Assembly (NCBI GenBank): GCA_017401985.1
Contig: JAFPNK010000026.1
Span: forward strand, 82,149 to 146,148
From: Paludibacteraceae bacterium
GTDB taxonomy: Bacteria > Bacteroidota > Bacteroidia > Bacteroidales > Paludibacteraceae
Reading direction: 5' to 3'
Length of the DNA stretch: 64,000 nucleotides
A model generated the notes under the pieces. The model was not told where the DNA came from. It searched no databases and saw only the letters and a list, made by a program, of their open reading frames with translations. Each line of letters opens with the position of its first letter. Position 1 is the first letter of the stretch. Positions 27,627 to 36,325 of the stretch are shown piece after piece. Made by a program: the position numbers and the translations under genes.

Positions 27627-27692
27627 CTAAAATCACGGGATATATATACTATGTATATATATAGGGTGGGGTGGGATACGTGAATGTCTCGT
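27627..27692 (+). repeat. 66-nt dispersed intergenic repeat, copy B
   Basis: Matches 3107..3172 at 58 of 66 positions, with the same 10-bp inverted repeat (ATATATATAC/GTATATATAT) but a different loop. It lies between the terminator of the DUF6359-like gene and the amylase promoter. Apart from this element, that terminator and the promoter, nothing else was recognised in the 302-nt gap 27545-27846. Confidence 0.85.
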
Positions 27693-27760
27693 GCAACTCA
27701 GGTTTAAGGCAGGTGCAGGACTATAGAACGAGTGCGAAAAGTAAAAAAAAGGTATATTTA

Positions 27761-27792
27761 TTTGCATAATTCAGAAAAATGTAGTACTTTTG
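27761..27792 (+). promoter_or_regulatory. promoter of the secreted amylase
   Basis: TTTG at 27761-27764 and TACTTTTG at 27785-27792, 20 nt apart. An in-frame ATG at 27790 lies inside the box, so translation must start at the ATG at 27847. Confidence 0.85.
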
Positions 27793-27846
27793 CATGCTAA
27801 TTTTGTAAACACACACAAAATTATATTAACCAAAACACAAATTATC

Positions 27847-30561
27847 ATGAGAAAATTTCTTTCTTTATGGATGGCTGTTGTGCTAAGCATTTGCTATTCG
27901 TTTGCAACAACCATTTATTGCCAGATGACTCAGGAATGGTGGACGGTCGACGGAGCAGCTGTAGCGGTTCACTATTGGGGCGGCACCTCGGCAGCCACCA
28001 CTTGGCCCGGTGTGCGAATGAGTGCAGTTACGGGAAAAACAGGCACATGGTCCTATGATGTTCCTTCGGATGTTACGGGTCTGATGTTTGTACGTGTGAA
28101 CAGTAGTGGTGCCATTGAAAACTGGGGAGCCAAGACTGCGAACCTGACGCTTCCGACTGATGGCAAGAACCTCTACATTATCACTTCCGCCAGTGCCGTA
28201 TGGGGAGACCCCGGATGTACCGGCAAATGGTCAACGTATGACGTTAATGCAGCGGAAGAAACGATCGTGTCGAGTGTACCTTCGCAGGCTCCGGATGTGA
28301 TGTTACAGGCATTCTACTGGGACAGTTATCCTGGAGGAAGCGGAAGTGCCTATGGTAACACGGGTTGGGAGACCCTGCTCAATGACTCGGCAGAGTTGGG
28401 CGAGTACTTTGACTTGGTTTGGTTCCCGCCAACCAATAATGGTGACGGAACTGGATATATTCCCAAGCAGTACAGTAATCTGAACAGCGCATTTGGTAGC
28501 GAGGCTAATCTGCGTCTGCTGATTGGCTCGTTGCATAGACGTAACAGCCGTGCTGTAGCGGATATTGTCATTAACCACTGCGGTAACCGATATAATTCCT
28601 GTGATTTCTATCCATTGGATTTTGGAACGTACGGAACCTTCCAACCGGACAATACATGGATTACAACTAATGATGAAGGTGGTTGTTCGGGCGGTTCGCA
28701 TGCAGACGCAGGTTATGATGGTGAGGAGAATTATGGTTCGGCTCGTGACTGGGATCACCAGAACCCCAATGTGCAGGCTATGTGCCGTGCTTATCTGAAA
28801 TGGATGAAAGACCAGGGTTTTGACGGTTGGCGTTATGACTACGGTAAGGGCTTCACGCACGATCATATTAATGACTATAACACGGCTGCCGGAGCGTATT
28901 TCTCGGTAGTGGAGTATTGGGACGGTAACCGTGATGTGCTGCAGGATCGTTTGAGCGATGCCGGTTGGAACACGATGGTGTTTGATTTCAGCACCAAGTA
29001 CAATGCGCTGAACAACGGTATTTGTTCCTTTGATTATTCCAAGTGCCATGGAGCAGGTCTTCCGGGTGCCGGCAAGTCGAAATATGCCGTGACGTTCGTG
29101 GATAACCATGACACGTTCACGCGCAACGATAGTGAGTTCGGAGGCCAGAATAACTCGATGACTGCGGGCTTGAAGGATCGTCTGCTGCAAGCGAATGCTT
29201 ATATTCTGTCGATGCCGGGTATTCCGTGCGTGTTCTATCCGCATTGGGTGACGTACAAGACCGAACTCAAGAAGATGATTGAGGCGCGTCACATGACGGG
29301 CGTTCACAGCGAGAGTGAGGTGAAGGATGAATACTACGACCAAAACGGCTATCAGGCTACTATTGTCGGTAAGAACGGATATATTGTGCTTCAATTGGGT
29401 AACAAAGCCGGTAATGCGATTAACGATTTCACCAAGTACGCTTATGGAAACGGTTATGCTATTTGGGTACATACGAATGCACCGGTAGTGCCGGCAGATC
29501 CGACGGCTAAGTTCTATGTAGCCGGTGATAGTGCGCTGGTAGTAGATGCAGGTCTGGCTGCTGATAAGGCATGGAATGCGGATGCTATCAAGAGCGAGAG
29601 CGACACCTTAACGCTGACACTGAAGGCCGATGTGACTTATTCGCTGAAGGTGACGCTGGACGGTACTTGGAATGATGCAAAGGGTTATAGCGACTTGACT
29701 GCTCCGGTGACCGCAGGTTTGAATAATGATAACGGAAATATTAGTTTCAAGCTGAACACGGCCGGTGAGGTGAAGGTTATCTACAAGACCGGCTTGTTCA
29801 AGTTAGAGGGTGACTTCTATGTTAAACCTGCTCCGGCGGTAATTGAAGATGGTTACTATCTCGTTGGTACGATGAATAACTGGACTCCGAAGGCAGCATA
29901 CAAATTCTCGTTTGGAGAAGGATGGGATTTGACTACAGCACTTGAAGTCGGAGATGAGTTCAAGGTTGTCTCTGTATCTAACGGACAGATTACAACATGG
30001 TATCCCGGTGAAGGCGGAAATAATTATGTGGTTGGTGAGAACTTTGCCGGTTCAGCCAAAAAGGTTAGTTTCCGTCCGGATGGTCTGGGAGATGGCCCAT
30101 GGTTCGAAGGTTACATCTTCGTGGAACCGAATGTTTGGAGATACGATATTTATCTGAATACCGGTGGTGCTAACCTATGGGGTGCAGATGATGCGGAATT
30201 TGAGGCATATCCGAATTACTACGATGATTTCCCATTTATGACGCATGTAAGTGGTGATGTATATAAGATATCAATCAATATCTTTAGCACCACTATCGTA
30301 TTCCAACGCGTAGATCCTATTAATATCAATCATGTTGTTTGGAACCAAACAGCCGAGTTGACTATACCGGAAGGAATGAATCTTTATACGATTACCGGAT
30401 GGGGAGAGAACGACGGTTATTGGTCTAACTATGGAGATGTACCGTCAGATGTCGACCTTATTAATGACGGCGTTCAGACAGTGAAAGTGCTGCGTGACGG
30501 ACAGTTACTCATTATCAAGGGAGAGAAGACGTACAACGCACAAGGACAACTGGTTAAGTAA
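27847..30561 (+). CDS. secreted GH13 alpha-amylase with starch-binding modules and T9SS-like tail
   Basis: The 904-aa enzyme (start ATG 27847, signal peptide MRKFLSLWMAVVLSICYSFA) hydrolyses starch outside the cell. A starch-module-like segment lies at 21-130. The GH13 barrel follows from about 150, with catalytic Asp331 (GWRYDYGKGF), Glu356 (SVVEYWDGN) and Asp422 (FVDNHDTF). Further beta domains include a SusE/F- or CBM-like repeat with YYLVGTMNNWTP near 810. The last residues (KVLRDGQLLIIKGEKTYNAQ, then GQLVK) are the short tail shared with the gene before it and the 48-54 kb protein. The stop codon begins a 7-nt tandem array. Confidence 0.93.
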   Translation: MRKFLSLWMAVVLSICYSFATTIYCQMTQEWWTVDGAAVAVHYWGGTSAATTWPGVRMSAVTGKTGTWSYDVPSDVTGLMFVRVNSSGAIENWGAKTANLTLPTDGKNLYIITSASAVWGDPGCTGKWSTYDVNAAEETIVSSVPSQAPDVMLQAFYWDSYPGGSGSAYGNTGWETLLNDSAELGEYFDLVWFPPTNNGDGTGYIPKQYSNLNSAFGSEANLRLLIGSLHRRNSRAVADIVINHCGNRYNSCDFYPLDFGTYGTFQPDNTWITTNDEGGCSGGSHADAGYDGEENYGSARDWDHQNPNVQAMCRAYLKWMKDQGFDGWRYDYGKGFTHDHINDYNTAAGAYFSVVEYWDGNRDVLQDRLSDAGWNTMVFDFSTKYNALNNGICSFDYSKCHGAGLPGAGKSKYAVTFVDNHDTFTRNDSEFGGQNNSMTAGLKDRLLQANAYILSMPGIPCVFYPHWVTYKTELKKMIEARHMTGVHSESEVKDEYYDQNGYQATIVGKNGYIVLQLGNKAGNAINDFTKYAYGNGYAIWVHTNAPVVPADPTAKFYVAGDSALVVDAGLAADKAWNADAIKSESDTLTLTLKADVTYSLKVTLDGTWNDAKGYSDLTAPVTAGLNNDNGNISFKLNTAGEVKVIYKTGLFKLEGDFYVKPAPAVIEDGYYLVGTMNNWTPKAAYKFSFGEGWDLTTALEVGDEFKVVSVSNGQITTWYPGEGGNNYVVGENFAGSAKKVSFRPDGLGDGPWFEGYIFVEPNVWRYDIYLNTGGANLWGADDAEFEAYPNYYDDFPFMTHVSGDVYKISINIFSTTIVFQRVDPININHVVWNQTAELTIPEGMNLYTITGWGENDGYWSNYGDVPSDVDLINDGVQTVKVLRDGQLLIIKGEKTYNAQGQLVK

Positions 30562-30586
30562 GGTTTAACGATTAAGGTTTAAAGGA
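30559..30586 (+). repeat. 7-nt tandem array starting at the amylase stop codon
   Basis: Four 7-nt units of consensus TAAGGTT; the first three bases are the amylase stop codon and the array runs directly into the terminator hairpin. Confidence 0.85.
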
Positions 30587-30618
30587 GAGGGACGCCGTGT
30601 GGCGCCCCTCTTTTGGTT
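30587..30618 (+). terminator. rho-independent terminator of the secreted amylase
   Basis: A 10-bp stem with one A-C mismatch (arm GAGGGACGCC), GTGT loop and the tail TTTTGGTT. Confidence 0.85.
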
Positions 30619-30670
30619 TGTCGTAAAACCGGATAATGTAATGACGGTATTACGGAATTACGAAAGGTTT

Positions 30671-32095
30671 TTATTCTTGCGCTGCTTTGCGAATGAGCGG
30701 AACGATCTCGGTGTTATCGTGCCATCCGGTGAATTGCTCAGCGCCTTTGCCGATCGCGAAGATAGGAACGGCGTGTGCTGTGTGAGCACGTGTGGTCCAA
30801 CCGACGTGTGCTTTCTTGTTCAGCAGCGCGATGCCTGCTTTGCCCAGTGCATTGATGGTCTTGTACATCGTCTTGGTGTCTTTGCTTTTCTTCGCGCAAG
30901 CGGCTTTGTACAGTTCTTTGAGTTTCTTCTCTTCGCTCTTGCTGATCTCTACTTTGTCCCAGAAACCTAATTGCTCGCGGTAAATCTGCTGCACTTGTTC
31001 CCAGCTTGGTTTCTTGTTGTCATTGAACAGTTGTGTGAACAGATCACTTAAGATCCAAGCAGAGCATTTCTGGTTTTGCAGGATCTCCAAGTTGAGCGTA
31101 TAATCGCTGTTGCCCAAAGCCAGTCCGCCTGTTTCGTGATCTGCAGTTACGATGATGAGCGTCTCTTCCGGGTGCTCCAGATAGAATTGGTAAGCCACTT
31201 TCATTGCGGCATTCATGTCCCATACTTCTCCGAAAGCCGTAGCGGCGTCATCGCCGTGGCTGGCATAGTCAATCATACCGCCTTCAATCATCATGAAGAA
31301 GCGGTCGTAGCGTTTCTCGAGGAAGGGGATAGCCGTGCTGACTATCTGTGCCAAGGTTAGGTCGTCTTCTTTGCGGTCGATGGCGTAGGGGAGGTTGCTG
31401 CCGTGTTGCGCTCCTTGGTCATCGTTTTTCTGAACGAGGATCATTTTTTCTCCCATCAGGCTTTTGCCGCCAACGGTTCCGGAGGTTAGAATCTCCTGCG
31501 CTTCTGCGTATCCGTGCGCAATCGTGTAACCGCTCTGTTCCGCCAAACGGTACAGATTATCCTCCTGGTCATCTTTCTCTCCTTGCGGGTAGTGGAAACC
31601 GGCACCGCCGAAAAAATCGAATTGGCTGCTGATCAGTTGGCCTCCTATTTTATAATACTCGTCGCGGTCGGGCACGTGTGCGTAAAAAGCGGCCGGCGTG
31701 GCGTGGTCGATGGCTACGGTCGTCATGATGCCGATTCCCCAACCTTCTTCTTTGAGTTCTTCCGCAATCGTTTTTAGTTCGCTGCCATTCGCGTCCAGTC
31801 CCAGCGTGCCGTTATTGGTCTTGCTGCCTGTGGCCAGACAGGTGCCGGCTGCTGAGGAATCTGTGATGCCATTGCTCGCGGAGAACGAGGAGGCGTGGCC
31901 GGAATACGGGAAAGTGGTCATGAGCGTCTGTACGCGTCCCAGGGGTCTGCCTTGAATGGCCGACTGGTACATCTCTGTTCCCAGAACCTGGTTGGCGCCC
32001 ATGCCGTCGCCGATGAAGTAGAATACGTACTTTGCTTGTGCAAAAAGTGACAAGGTGACAAAGTACAATGTACAAAGTAATAAGATTCGTTTCAT
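30671..32095 (-). CDS. phoA: alkaline phosphatase (PhoA family), exported
   Basis: A 474-aa periplasmic or secreted phosphomonoesterase. Signal peptide MKRILLLCTLYFVTLSLFAQ; metal site GDGMG (29-33); nucleophile Ser80 in ITDSSAAGT; later metal-site block ADHETGG near 328. Length is normal for the family. The part of the gene encoding the signal peptide consists largely of a 7-8-nt tandem array. Its start overlaps the stop of the exonuclease gene by 4 nt, so the three genes DUF5063, exonuclease and phosphatase form one operon. The gene symbol is a family-level name. Confidence 0.93.
   Translation of the reverse strand: MKRILLLCTLYFVTLSLFAQAKYVFYFIGDGMGANQVLGTEMYQSAIQGRPLGRVQTLMTTFPYSGHASSFSASNGITDSSAAGTCLATGSKTNNGTLGLDANGSELKTIAEELKEEGWGIGIMTTVAIDHATPAAFYAHVPDRDEYYKIGGQLISSQFDFFGGAGFHYPQGEKDDQEDNLYRLAEQSGYTIAHGYAEAQEILTSGTVGGKSLMGEKMILVQKNDDQGAQHGSNLPYAIDRKEDDLTLAQIVSTAIPFLEKRYDRFFMMIEGGMIDYASHGDDAATAFGEVWDMNAAMKVAYQFYLEHPEETLIIVTADHETGGLALGNSDYTLNLEILQNQKCSAWILSDLFTQLFNDNKKPSWEQVQQIYREQLGFWDKVEISKSEEKKLKELYKAACAKKSKDTKTMYKTINALGKAGIALLNKKAHVGWTTRAHTAHAVPIFAIGKGAEQFTGWHDNTEIVPLIRKAAQE
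32044..32083 (+). repeat. 7-8-nt tandem array in the phosphatase signal-peptide codons
   Basis: Five units built on AAAGTGAC or AAGTACA; the GT dinucleotides repeat at spacings 8, 8, 7 and 7 nt. Read on the minus strand it encodes the hydrophobic core of the signal peptide. Confidence 0.65.
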
Positions 32096-32910
32096 TTCGT
32101 TGTATCGGTTGATGTTTGTTTCTTTTTGCGTGCAGACTGGCGCTGCCGTTTGCGTTTACGCGCTTCTCTGCGCCTCTGTGCCTGATGGGCTTTCCGTTCT
32201 TCCGGTGTCAAGTGAGGCGGCGGTTCGATGCCTTGTTCGCGCAAGCGCTGGTCTTGTATTTGCTGCTGATGCTCAATCATCCGCTCTTTCTCTTCCTGTT
32301 TGAGCGTCGCTACCGCTTGTTCCGGTAGCGGTTCGTGTGCCATCAGATCTTCGTAGATAAGCAGTGTGGCCCATGCGTCTGTGCTGGCATAGCGAGCCTG
32401 TTCCGGGGTAAGATGGCTGTTCTCCCAATTGGTGAGTTGTTGCGCTTTGGATATTTTTTTGCCGAAGCAGATAGCAAACAGTTTCTGCAGTCCCAGTTCC
32501 AGTATGCCGTATCGCGCTACGATGGACTGCACGTCGATGCAGTTAGCCGGAGTGAATTCGCGTCTGCGTCTAAGTCCGTTGATATCATCTTTGAATGCCA
32601 GTCCCACTTTGCGAATCTTCGGGTCGGCAAATATATCCGCCAGTTCTTGCGGCATACCGGTGTGCGTCAGTCGGAAGAGGTAACAGCGCTCATGGCTGGC
32701 AATCTGTACGAGAGCGGTAGGGTAGTGTATGCCGCGTTGAAAACTGGGTCGCGCTTCCGTGTCCACACCCAGCACCCGCTGCGTTTTGAGATAAACCACC
32801 GCATCCGCTACTTGCTCTTCGTGATCGACTACAATCACTTCGCCTTCAAACGCCACGAGCGGCAGCGCCTGGAGTTCTTCTTTACTAATATGTTGCGGAT
32901 ACTGATTCAT
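32092..32910 (-). CDS. RNase D-like 3'-5' exonuclease (DEDDy)
   Basis: The 272-aa product has the DnaQ-like/RNase D exonuclease core: motif I VDTEA (near 51), motif II FKDDING (near 103), motif III YASTDAW (near 171, with the Tyr and Asp of the DEDDy type). No HRDC domain follows; instead a charged, Arg/Lys/Gln-rich tail (215-272) is likely disordered and nucleic-acid binding. It overlaps the DUF5063 gene by 26 nt and the phosphatase start by 4 nt. Substrate may be tRNA, other RNA or DNA. Confidence 0.88.
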   Translation of the reverse strand: MNQYPQHISKEELQALPLVAFEGEVIVVDHEEQVADAVVYLKTQRVLGVDTEARPSFQRGIHYPTALVQIASHERCYLFRLTHTGMPQELADIFADPKIRKVGLAFKDDINGLRRRREFTPANCIDVQSIVARYGILELGLQKLFAICFGKKISKAQQLTNWENSHLTPEQARYASTDAWATLLIYEDLMAHEPLPEQAVATLKQEEKERMIEHQQQIQDQRLREQGIEPPPHLTPEERKAHQAQRRREARKRKRQRQSARKKKQTSTDTTK

Positions 32911-33391
32911 GCAAAGCGCGCATTACGACTAATACTTTTTGTCCCCAGTGTGCCTCAAAAGCCTCCCGGCATACCACCACCGCATCGTGCATGATATCCT
33001 CCTGTTCCGTTTGGAATGCAGCAGCAAGGTCTTTGAGTTCCTGATAGATATCCGCCAGCCCTTCGGAGATGTACGCGGTACGTATCTCGTCCGTGTAAAT
33101 ACCCTGATCCACGAACACGTCCAGATAAGCATCGTCTTGGCCCAACAGGTCCCTCATGCCGATTAACACATAGTTGTAATCTTCCTCCGTGACGAAGCGT
33201 TGCGGTTCATCTTCCAGGATCGCTTCCGACTTCTCCAACAACCGTGCTCTAAGGTAAAGCACAGGTAATAATCGTAGCATCTGTTCGCGCCATTCGTTGC
33301 GCTCATGCTCACCAGCGTGCTCAATCAGCAGGCAGGTCTGTGCAGCCGCAGTAACGAAGGCAATCGTGCTGTCATTATAGATATATTTCAT
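32885..33391 (-). CDS. DUF5063 domain protein
   Basis: The 168-aa soluble, mostly helical, acidic protein has no catalytic motif. The pattern (start MKYIYNDSTIAFVTAAAQTC, later EEDYNYVLIGMRDLLGQDDAYL) and the position directly before the RNase D-like exonuclease fit the DUF5063 family of Bacteroidota. The two genes overlap by 26 nt, which suggests the proteins act together. First gene of the operon. Confidence 0.8.
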   Translation of the reverse strand: MKYIYNDSTIAFVTAAAQTCLLIEHAGEHERNEWREQMLRLLPVLYLRARLLEKSEAILEDEPQRFVTEEDYNYVLIGMRDLLGQDDAYLDVFVDQGIYTDEIRTAYISEGLADIYQELKDLAAAFQTEQEDIMHDAVVVCREAFEAHWGQKVLVVMRALHESVSATY

Positions 33392-33414
33392 GCCCTAATT
33401 TAATAAAAACGGTG

Positions 33415-33445
33415 CAAAATTAATGAAAAATTTCTTATTACGCAA
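33415..33445 (-). promoter_or_regulatory. promoter of DUF5063-exonuclease-phosphatase operon
   Basis: Minus strand: TTG at 33445-33443 and TAATTTTG at 33422-33415, 20 nt apart. Confidence 0.78.
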
Positions 33446-33471
33446 GTAATCGTTAAATTTTTAGATATTTT

Positions 33472-33503
33472 TTTGCATATATGCAAATTTTGTAGTATCT
33501 TTG
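33472..33503 (+). promoter_or_regulatory. promoter of the coiled-coil protein and upp
   Basis: TTTG at 33472-33475 and TATCTTTG at 33496-33503, 20 nt apart. It places the start at ATG 33527 rather than the upstream ATG at 33473. Confidence 0.82.
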
Positions 33504-33526
33504 CAGCGTTTTTAAAATTGGTATCT

Positions 33527-34168
33527 ATGAGAAAAATATTTGTTTTGGCCTTTATGGCAATGAGTATGAGTTTGATGGCGCAGCATGTTACTCCGCTGTC
33601 TATTCAGGTGGCTGATTTGAAGTTGGATTCCCTTCGCGCTTTGTATCACTCGGAGCCGACGATGTACCGCGCTTCGCTGGACGTAGTTGCGCAGCAGTAT
33701 GAGCGTACAGCCGAGGAGTTGAAGAAGGCTGAGGCGGAGTTGAAGGCTGAGCAGGCTCATGCCATGGAGATAGAGAACGCACTCAAAGAGGCAACCAAGA
33801 TGGCCGCTTCGCTCAAGAAGCTGTATGCCAAAGAGGAGGCTGAACTCAAAGCGATGCAGAAAGTGGTTGAGAAGCAGCAGCGTGCGCTGAACAAGCAGAA
33901 AGCGCTGAACGATGCTAATCGCGAGAACTATAGCCAAATTCTGGAGCAGCAGCAGACCCAGTTGGGCAACTCGTTGCGCGAATTGGCGGAGCGTCTGCGC
34001 GGTGTAACCGAGATGGAGACGTCTATTCAATCCAGCCAGACCGCACTGTTGGCTTATAAGAATGAGGTGGATCAAAAAGCCGCAGAGTTGGCTGCCCTGA
34101 CAGCGCAATACAAAGAGCGTCTGGCTATTCTTAAAGCAGAGCAGAAATCCGCTAAAATGATGCAATAA
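33527..34168 (+). CDS. exported coiled-coil protein
   Basis: The 213-aa product has a signal peptide (MRKIFVLAFMAMSMSLMAQ) and then an almost continuous coiled coil (about 45-213) rich in Ala, Glu, Lys and Gln, for example AELKAEQAHAMEIENALKEA. It is probably a periplasmic or envelope-attached rod. Family not recognised. Only 1 nt separates its stop from the upp start, so the genes are co-transcribed; a functional link to uracil salvage is not obvious. Confidence 0.72.
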   Translation: MRKIFVLAFMAMSMSLMAQHVTPLSIQVADLKLDSLRALYHSEPTMYRASLDVVAQQYERTAEELKKAEAELKAEQAHAMEIENALKEATKMAASLKKLYAKEEAELKAMQKVVEKQQRALNKQKALNDANRENYSQILEQQQTQLGNSLRELAERLRGVTEMETSIQSSQTALLAYKNEVDQKAAELAALTAQYKERLAILKAEQKSAKMMQ

Positions 34169-34169
34169 T

Positions 34170-34856
34170 ATGAAAGTCATCAATCTTTCCGAGCACAACA
34201 GCGTGCTCAATCAGTACCTGCGCGAGATTCGCGATGTGAATATCCAGAAGGACTCTCTTCGTTTCCGCAGAAACATAGAGCGCATAGGCGAGTTCATGGC
34301 CATGGAGGTGAGCAAAGTGCTGGACTATGAGCAGACAGAGGTGCAGACACCGCTGGCGTCTGCTACGGTTAATACGATCAGTGATCAATTGGTACTGGCT
34401 ACTATCCTGCGTGCCGGCATGCCGTTGCATCAAGGTTTCTTGAATGTGTTCGATCGCGCGGAGAATGCTTTCTTAAGCGCCTATCGTCGTGTCGGACGTA
34501 ATGTGCACGGGGAAGAGCAATTGGAGATCGTAGCGGAGTATATGGCCGCGCCGGCGATTGACGGCAAGGTGCTGATTGTAGCCGATCCGATGCTGGCAAC
34601 CGGTATGTCGATGGAGGTGGGCTATCTGGCGCTTCTGCGTCACGGCAAACCCAAACACACGCATCTGTGCTGCACGATAGGTACGCCGCAGGCGATTGAT
34701 TGTCTGCGCAAATCGCTGGGCGACAGCGAGGATATTACCCTTTGGTGCGCAGCGATTGATCCGGTGCTGAACGAGAAGAAATATATTGTGCCGGGGTTAG
34801 GTGACGCCGGTGATTTGTGTTACGGAACTAAAATACATTTGTCCGATCGCAACTAA
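34170..34856 (+). CDS. upp: uracil phosphoribosyltransferase
   Basis: Converts uracil and PRPP to UMP (pyrimidine salvage). The 228-aa protein has the PRPP-binding loop VADPMLATGMSM near 136 and the uracil-binding segment CTIGTPQAID near 168, followed by PGLGDAGDLCYG at the C terminus. Length fits the Bacteroidota form. It is followed by a VanZ-like gene 10 nt downstream. Confidence 0.95.
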   Translation: MKVINLSEHNSVLNQYLREIRDVNIQKDSLRFRRNIERIGEFMAMEVSKVLDYEQTEVQTPLASATVNTISDQLVLATILRAGMPLHQGFLNVFDRAENAFLSAYRRVGRNVHGEEQLEIVAEYMAAPAIDGKVLIVADPMLATGMSMEVGYLALLRHGKPKHTHLCCTIGTPQAIDCLRKSLGDSEDITLWCAAIDPVLNEKKYIVPGLGDAGDLCYGTKIHLSDRN

Positions 34857-34866
34857 AAAAAGTTAT

Positions 34867-35229
34867 ATGGCTTTTATGCCTGCGGCCTTGATTGCTGCAG
34901 GCATAGCAGTAGCCAGTCTGTGGGAGTATCCTTGTTTTCCGGACGGCTTTGCGGGCAGTGATAAACTGCTGCACGGTTTGATGTATGCCTTGCTGTCTGC
35001 GGCGTTGATGGGCGGCTTTGTACTTATTCGCCAAGCGCGCATAACGACTTATGTCTATACCGTGCTGGCCACAGCCGCCTACGGTGCAATCATGGAGCTG
35101 CTGCAGCATTTCTGCACGTCTTCCCGCACCGGTGAACTGGCGGATGTGTATGCCGACTGTCTCGGCGCTTTCATCGGGGTGCTGGTTATTGCGCTTCTTT
35201 ATTACGGCCGTCGCCGTGTGAAACGTTAA
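34867..35229 (+). CDS. VanZ-like membrane protein
   Basis: The 120-aa protein has about four membrane helices and the VanZ-type charged loop DKLLHGLMYALLSA plus GAIMELLQHF with conserved Asp, His and Glu. VanZ-like proteins are of unclear function; some members affect glycopeptide resistance. The start ATG at 34867 (MAFMPAALIAAG) avoids a 56-nt overlap with upp that the upstream ATG at 34801 would need. Confidence 0.78.
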   Translation: MAFMPAALIAAGIAVASLWEYPCFPDGFAGSDKLLHGLMYALLSAALMGGFVLIRQARITTYVYTVLATAAYGAIMELLQHFCTSSRTGELADVYADCLGAFIGVLVIALLYYGRRRVKR

Positions 35230-35242
35230 CGCTTAAATCGAT

Positions 35243-35272
35243 CTTGTCACTTGTCAAATTGCCAATTTGACA
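35243..35272 (+). repeat. 7-nt array with palindrome over the dprA start
   Basis: CTTGTCA occurs twice in tandem, then two degenerate 7-nt units. Within it 35252-35261 and 35263-35272 form a perfect 10-bp inverted repeat (arm TGTCAAATTG, one-base spacer) covering the proposed TTG start codon. Confidence 0.65.
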
Positions 35273-36324
35273 TAGCTCTCAGTCTTCTCTTCCGTACTCG
35301 GTTACGGAAGTCGTTGGCTTTAATCGACCACTATGGGTCGGCTGAGGCGGCGTGGGCGCATCTGCATGAGCCGGGGATGGAGGATTGTCTTGAACGGGCT
35401 CGGAAGGAGATGGAGTGGGCGGAAAAGCACGGGATTCGTATATGGACTCTGGCGGATGATGATTATCCGTGGCGGCTCAAACAATGCCCGGACAAACCCA
35501 TTGTGCTGTACGGTAAGGGCAATATAGAGCCTTCGACCGGCCATTTCGTCAGCATTGTTGGCACCCGTCGTCCTACGGAGCACGGCAAAGAGATCACACG
35601 GCGGTTGGTGCGCGATTTGCATGAGCGTTTGGAACAAGTCACGATTGTCAGCGGCGGCGCTTACGGTATCGATATAGCGGCGCATCGTGCGGCCATCGAG
35701 TTCGGAGTGCCGACCCTTATTATCCCTGCGCACGGACTGGATCGTATCTATCCGTATCAGCACCGCAAGGATGCCATCGATGCCTTGGCGCAAGGCGGAT
35801 TGCTGACGGAGTTCCCTTCGGGAACGGAACCGTTGCCTGCTTATTTTCTGCAGCGTAACCGTATTGTAGCCGGTTTGGCGGACGCGGTAGTCGTGGTGGA
35901 GAGTCGTGAAAAAGGCGGCAGCCTCGTTACGGCGAATATGGCCGTGGATTACAACCGCGAATTGTTCACTTTCCCCGGACGGCCTGAAGATGAGTCCTCG
36001 CGAGGATGCAATAACCTTATTCGGGCGAATAAAGCGCACTTGATTGACAGCGCGGACGACCTGATTGATATCATGGAGTGGAAGACCCGCGATGCGGCGC
36101 AGCAACCGCTGCAAACGACGATGGTCGGGCTGCTGGGCGATCTGAATCCGCTGCAACAGACCCTGCTGGAAAAACTGCAGGAGGCGGAGGATGGGCTGAA
36201 TATCAATTTTATGGTGATGGAGACAGAGGCCCCGTACGAAGCCGTGGCTTCCGAATTGGTGATGCTTGAGTTGCAAGGACTTGTTCGTTCACTTCCCGGG
36301 GGCGTTTATAGGTTTGTTGGGTAA
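35251..36324 (+). CDS. dprA: DNA-processing protein DprA
   Basis: Loads RecA on incoming single-stranded DNA during transformation. The 357-aa protein has an N-terminal helical region, the Rossmann-like core with VSIVGTRRPTEHGKE (near 94) and VSGGAYGIDIAAHRAA (near 130-145), and a C-terminal winged-helix segment (from about 285). No ATG is available at the N terminus: the frame is open back to the VanZ stop at 35229 and the best start is TTG at 35251, inside a palindrome. The exact start is therefore doubtful. Confidence 0.92.
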   Translation: MSNCQFDIALSLLFRTRLRKSLALIDHYGSAEAAWAHLHEPGMEDCLERARKEMEWAEKHGIRIWTLADDDYPWRLKQCPDKPIVLYGKGNIEPSTGHFVSIVGTRRPTEHGKEITRRLVRDLHERLEQVTIVSGGAYGIDIAAHRAAIEFGVPTLIIPAHGLDRIYPYQHRKDAIDALAQGGLLTEFPSGTEPLPAYFLQRNRIVAGLADAVVVVESREKGGSLVTANMAVDYNRELFTFPGRPEDESSRGCNNLIRANKAHLIDSADDLIDIMEWKTRDAAQQPLQTTMVGLLGDLNPLQQTLLEKLQEAEDGLNINFMVMETEAPYEAVASELVMLELQGLVRSLPGGVYRFVG

Positions 36325-36325
36325 T

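Noticed and set aside
27790-27846. Upstream start for the secreted amylase
   Set aside because: This ATG lies within the -7 promoter box; ATG 27847 begins a standard signal peptide.
28303-29472. 389-codon open frame opposite the secreted amylase
   Set aside because: Antisense shadow; the GH13 catalytic residues are on the plus strand.
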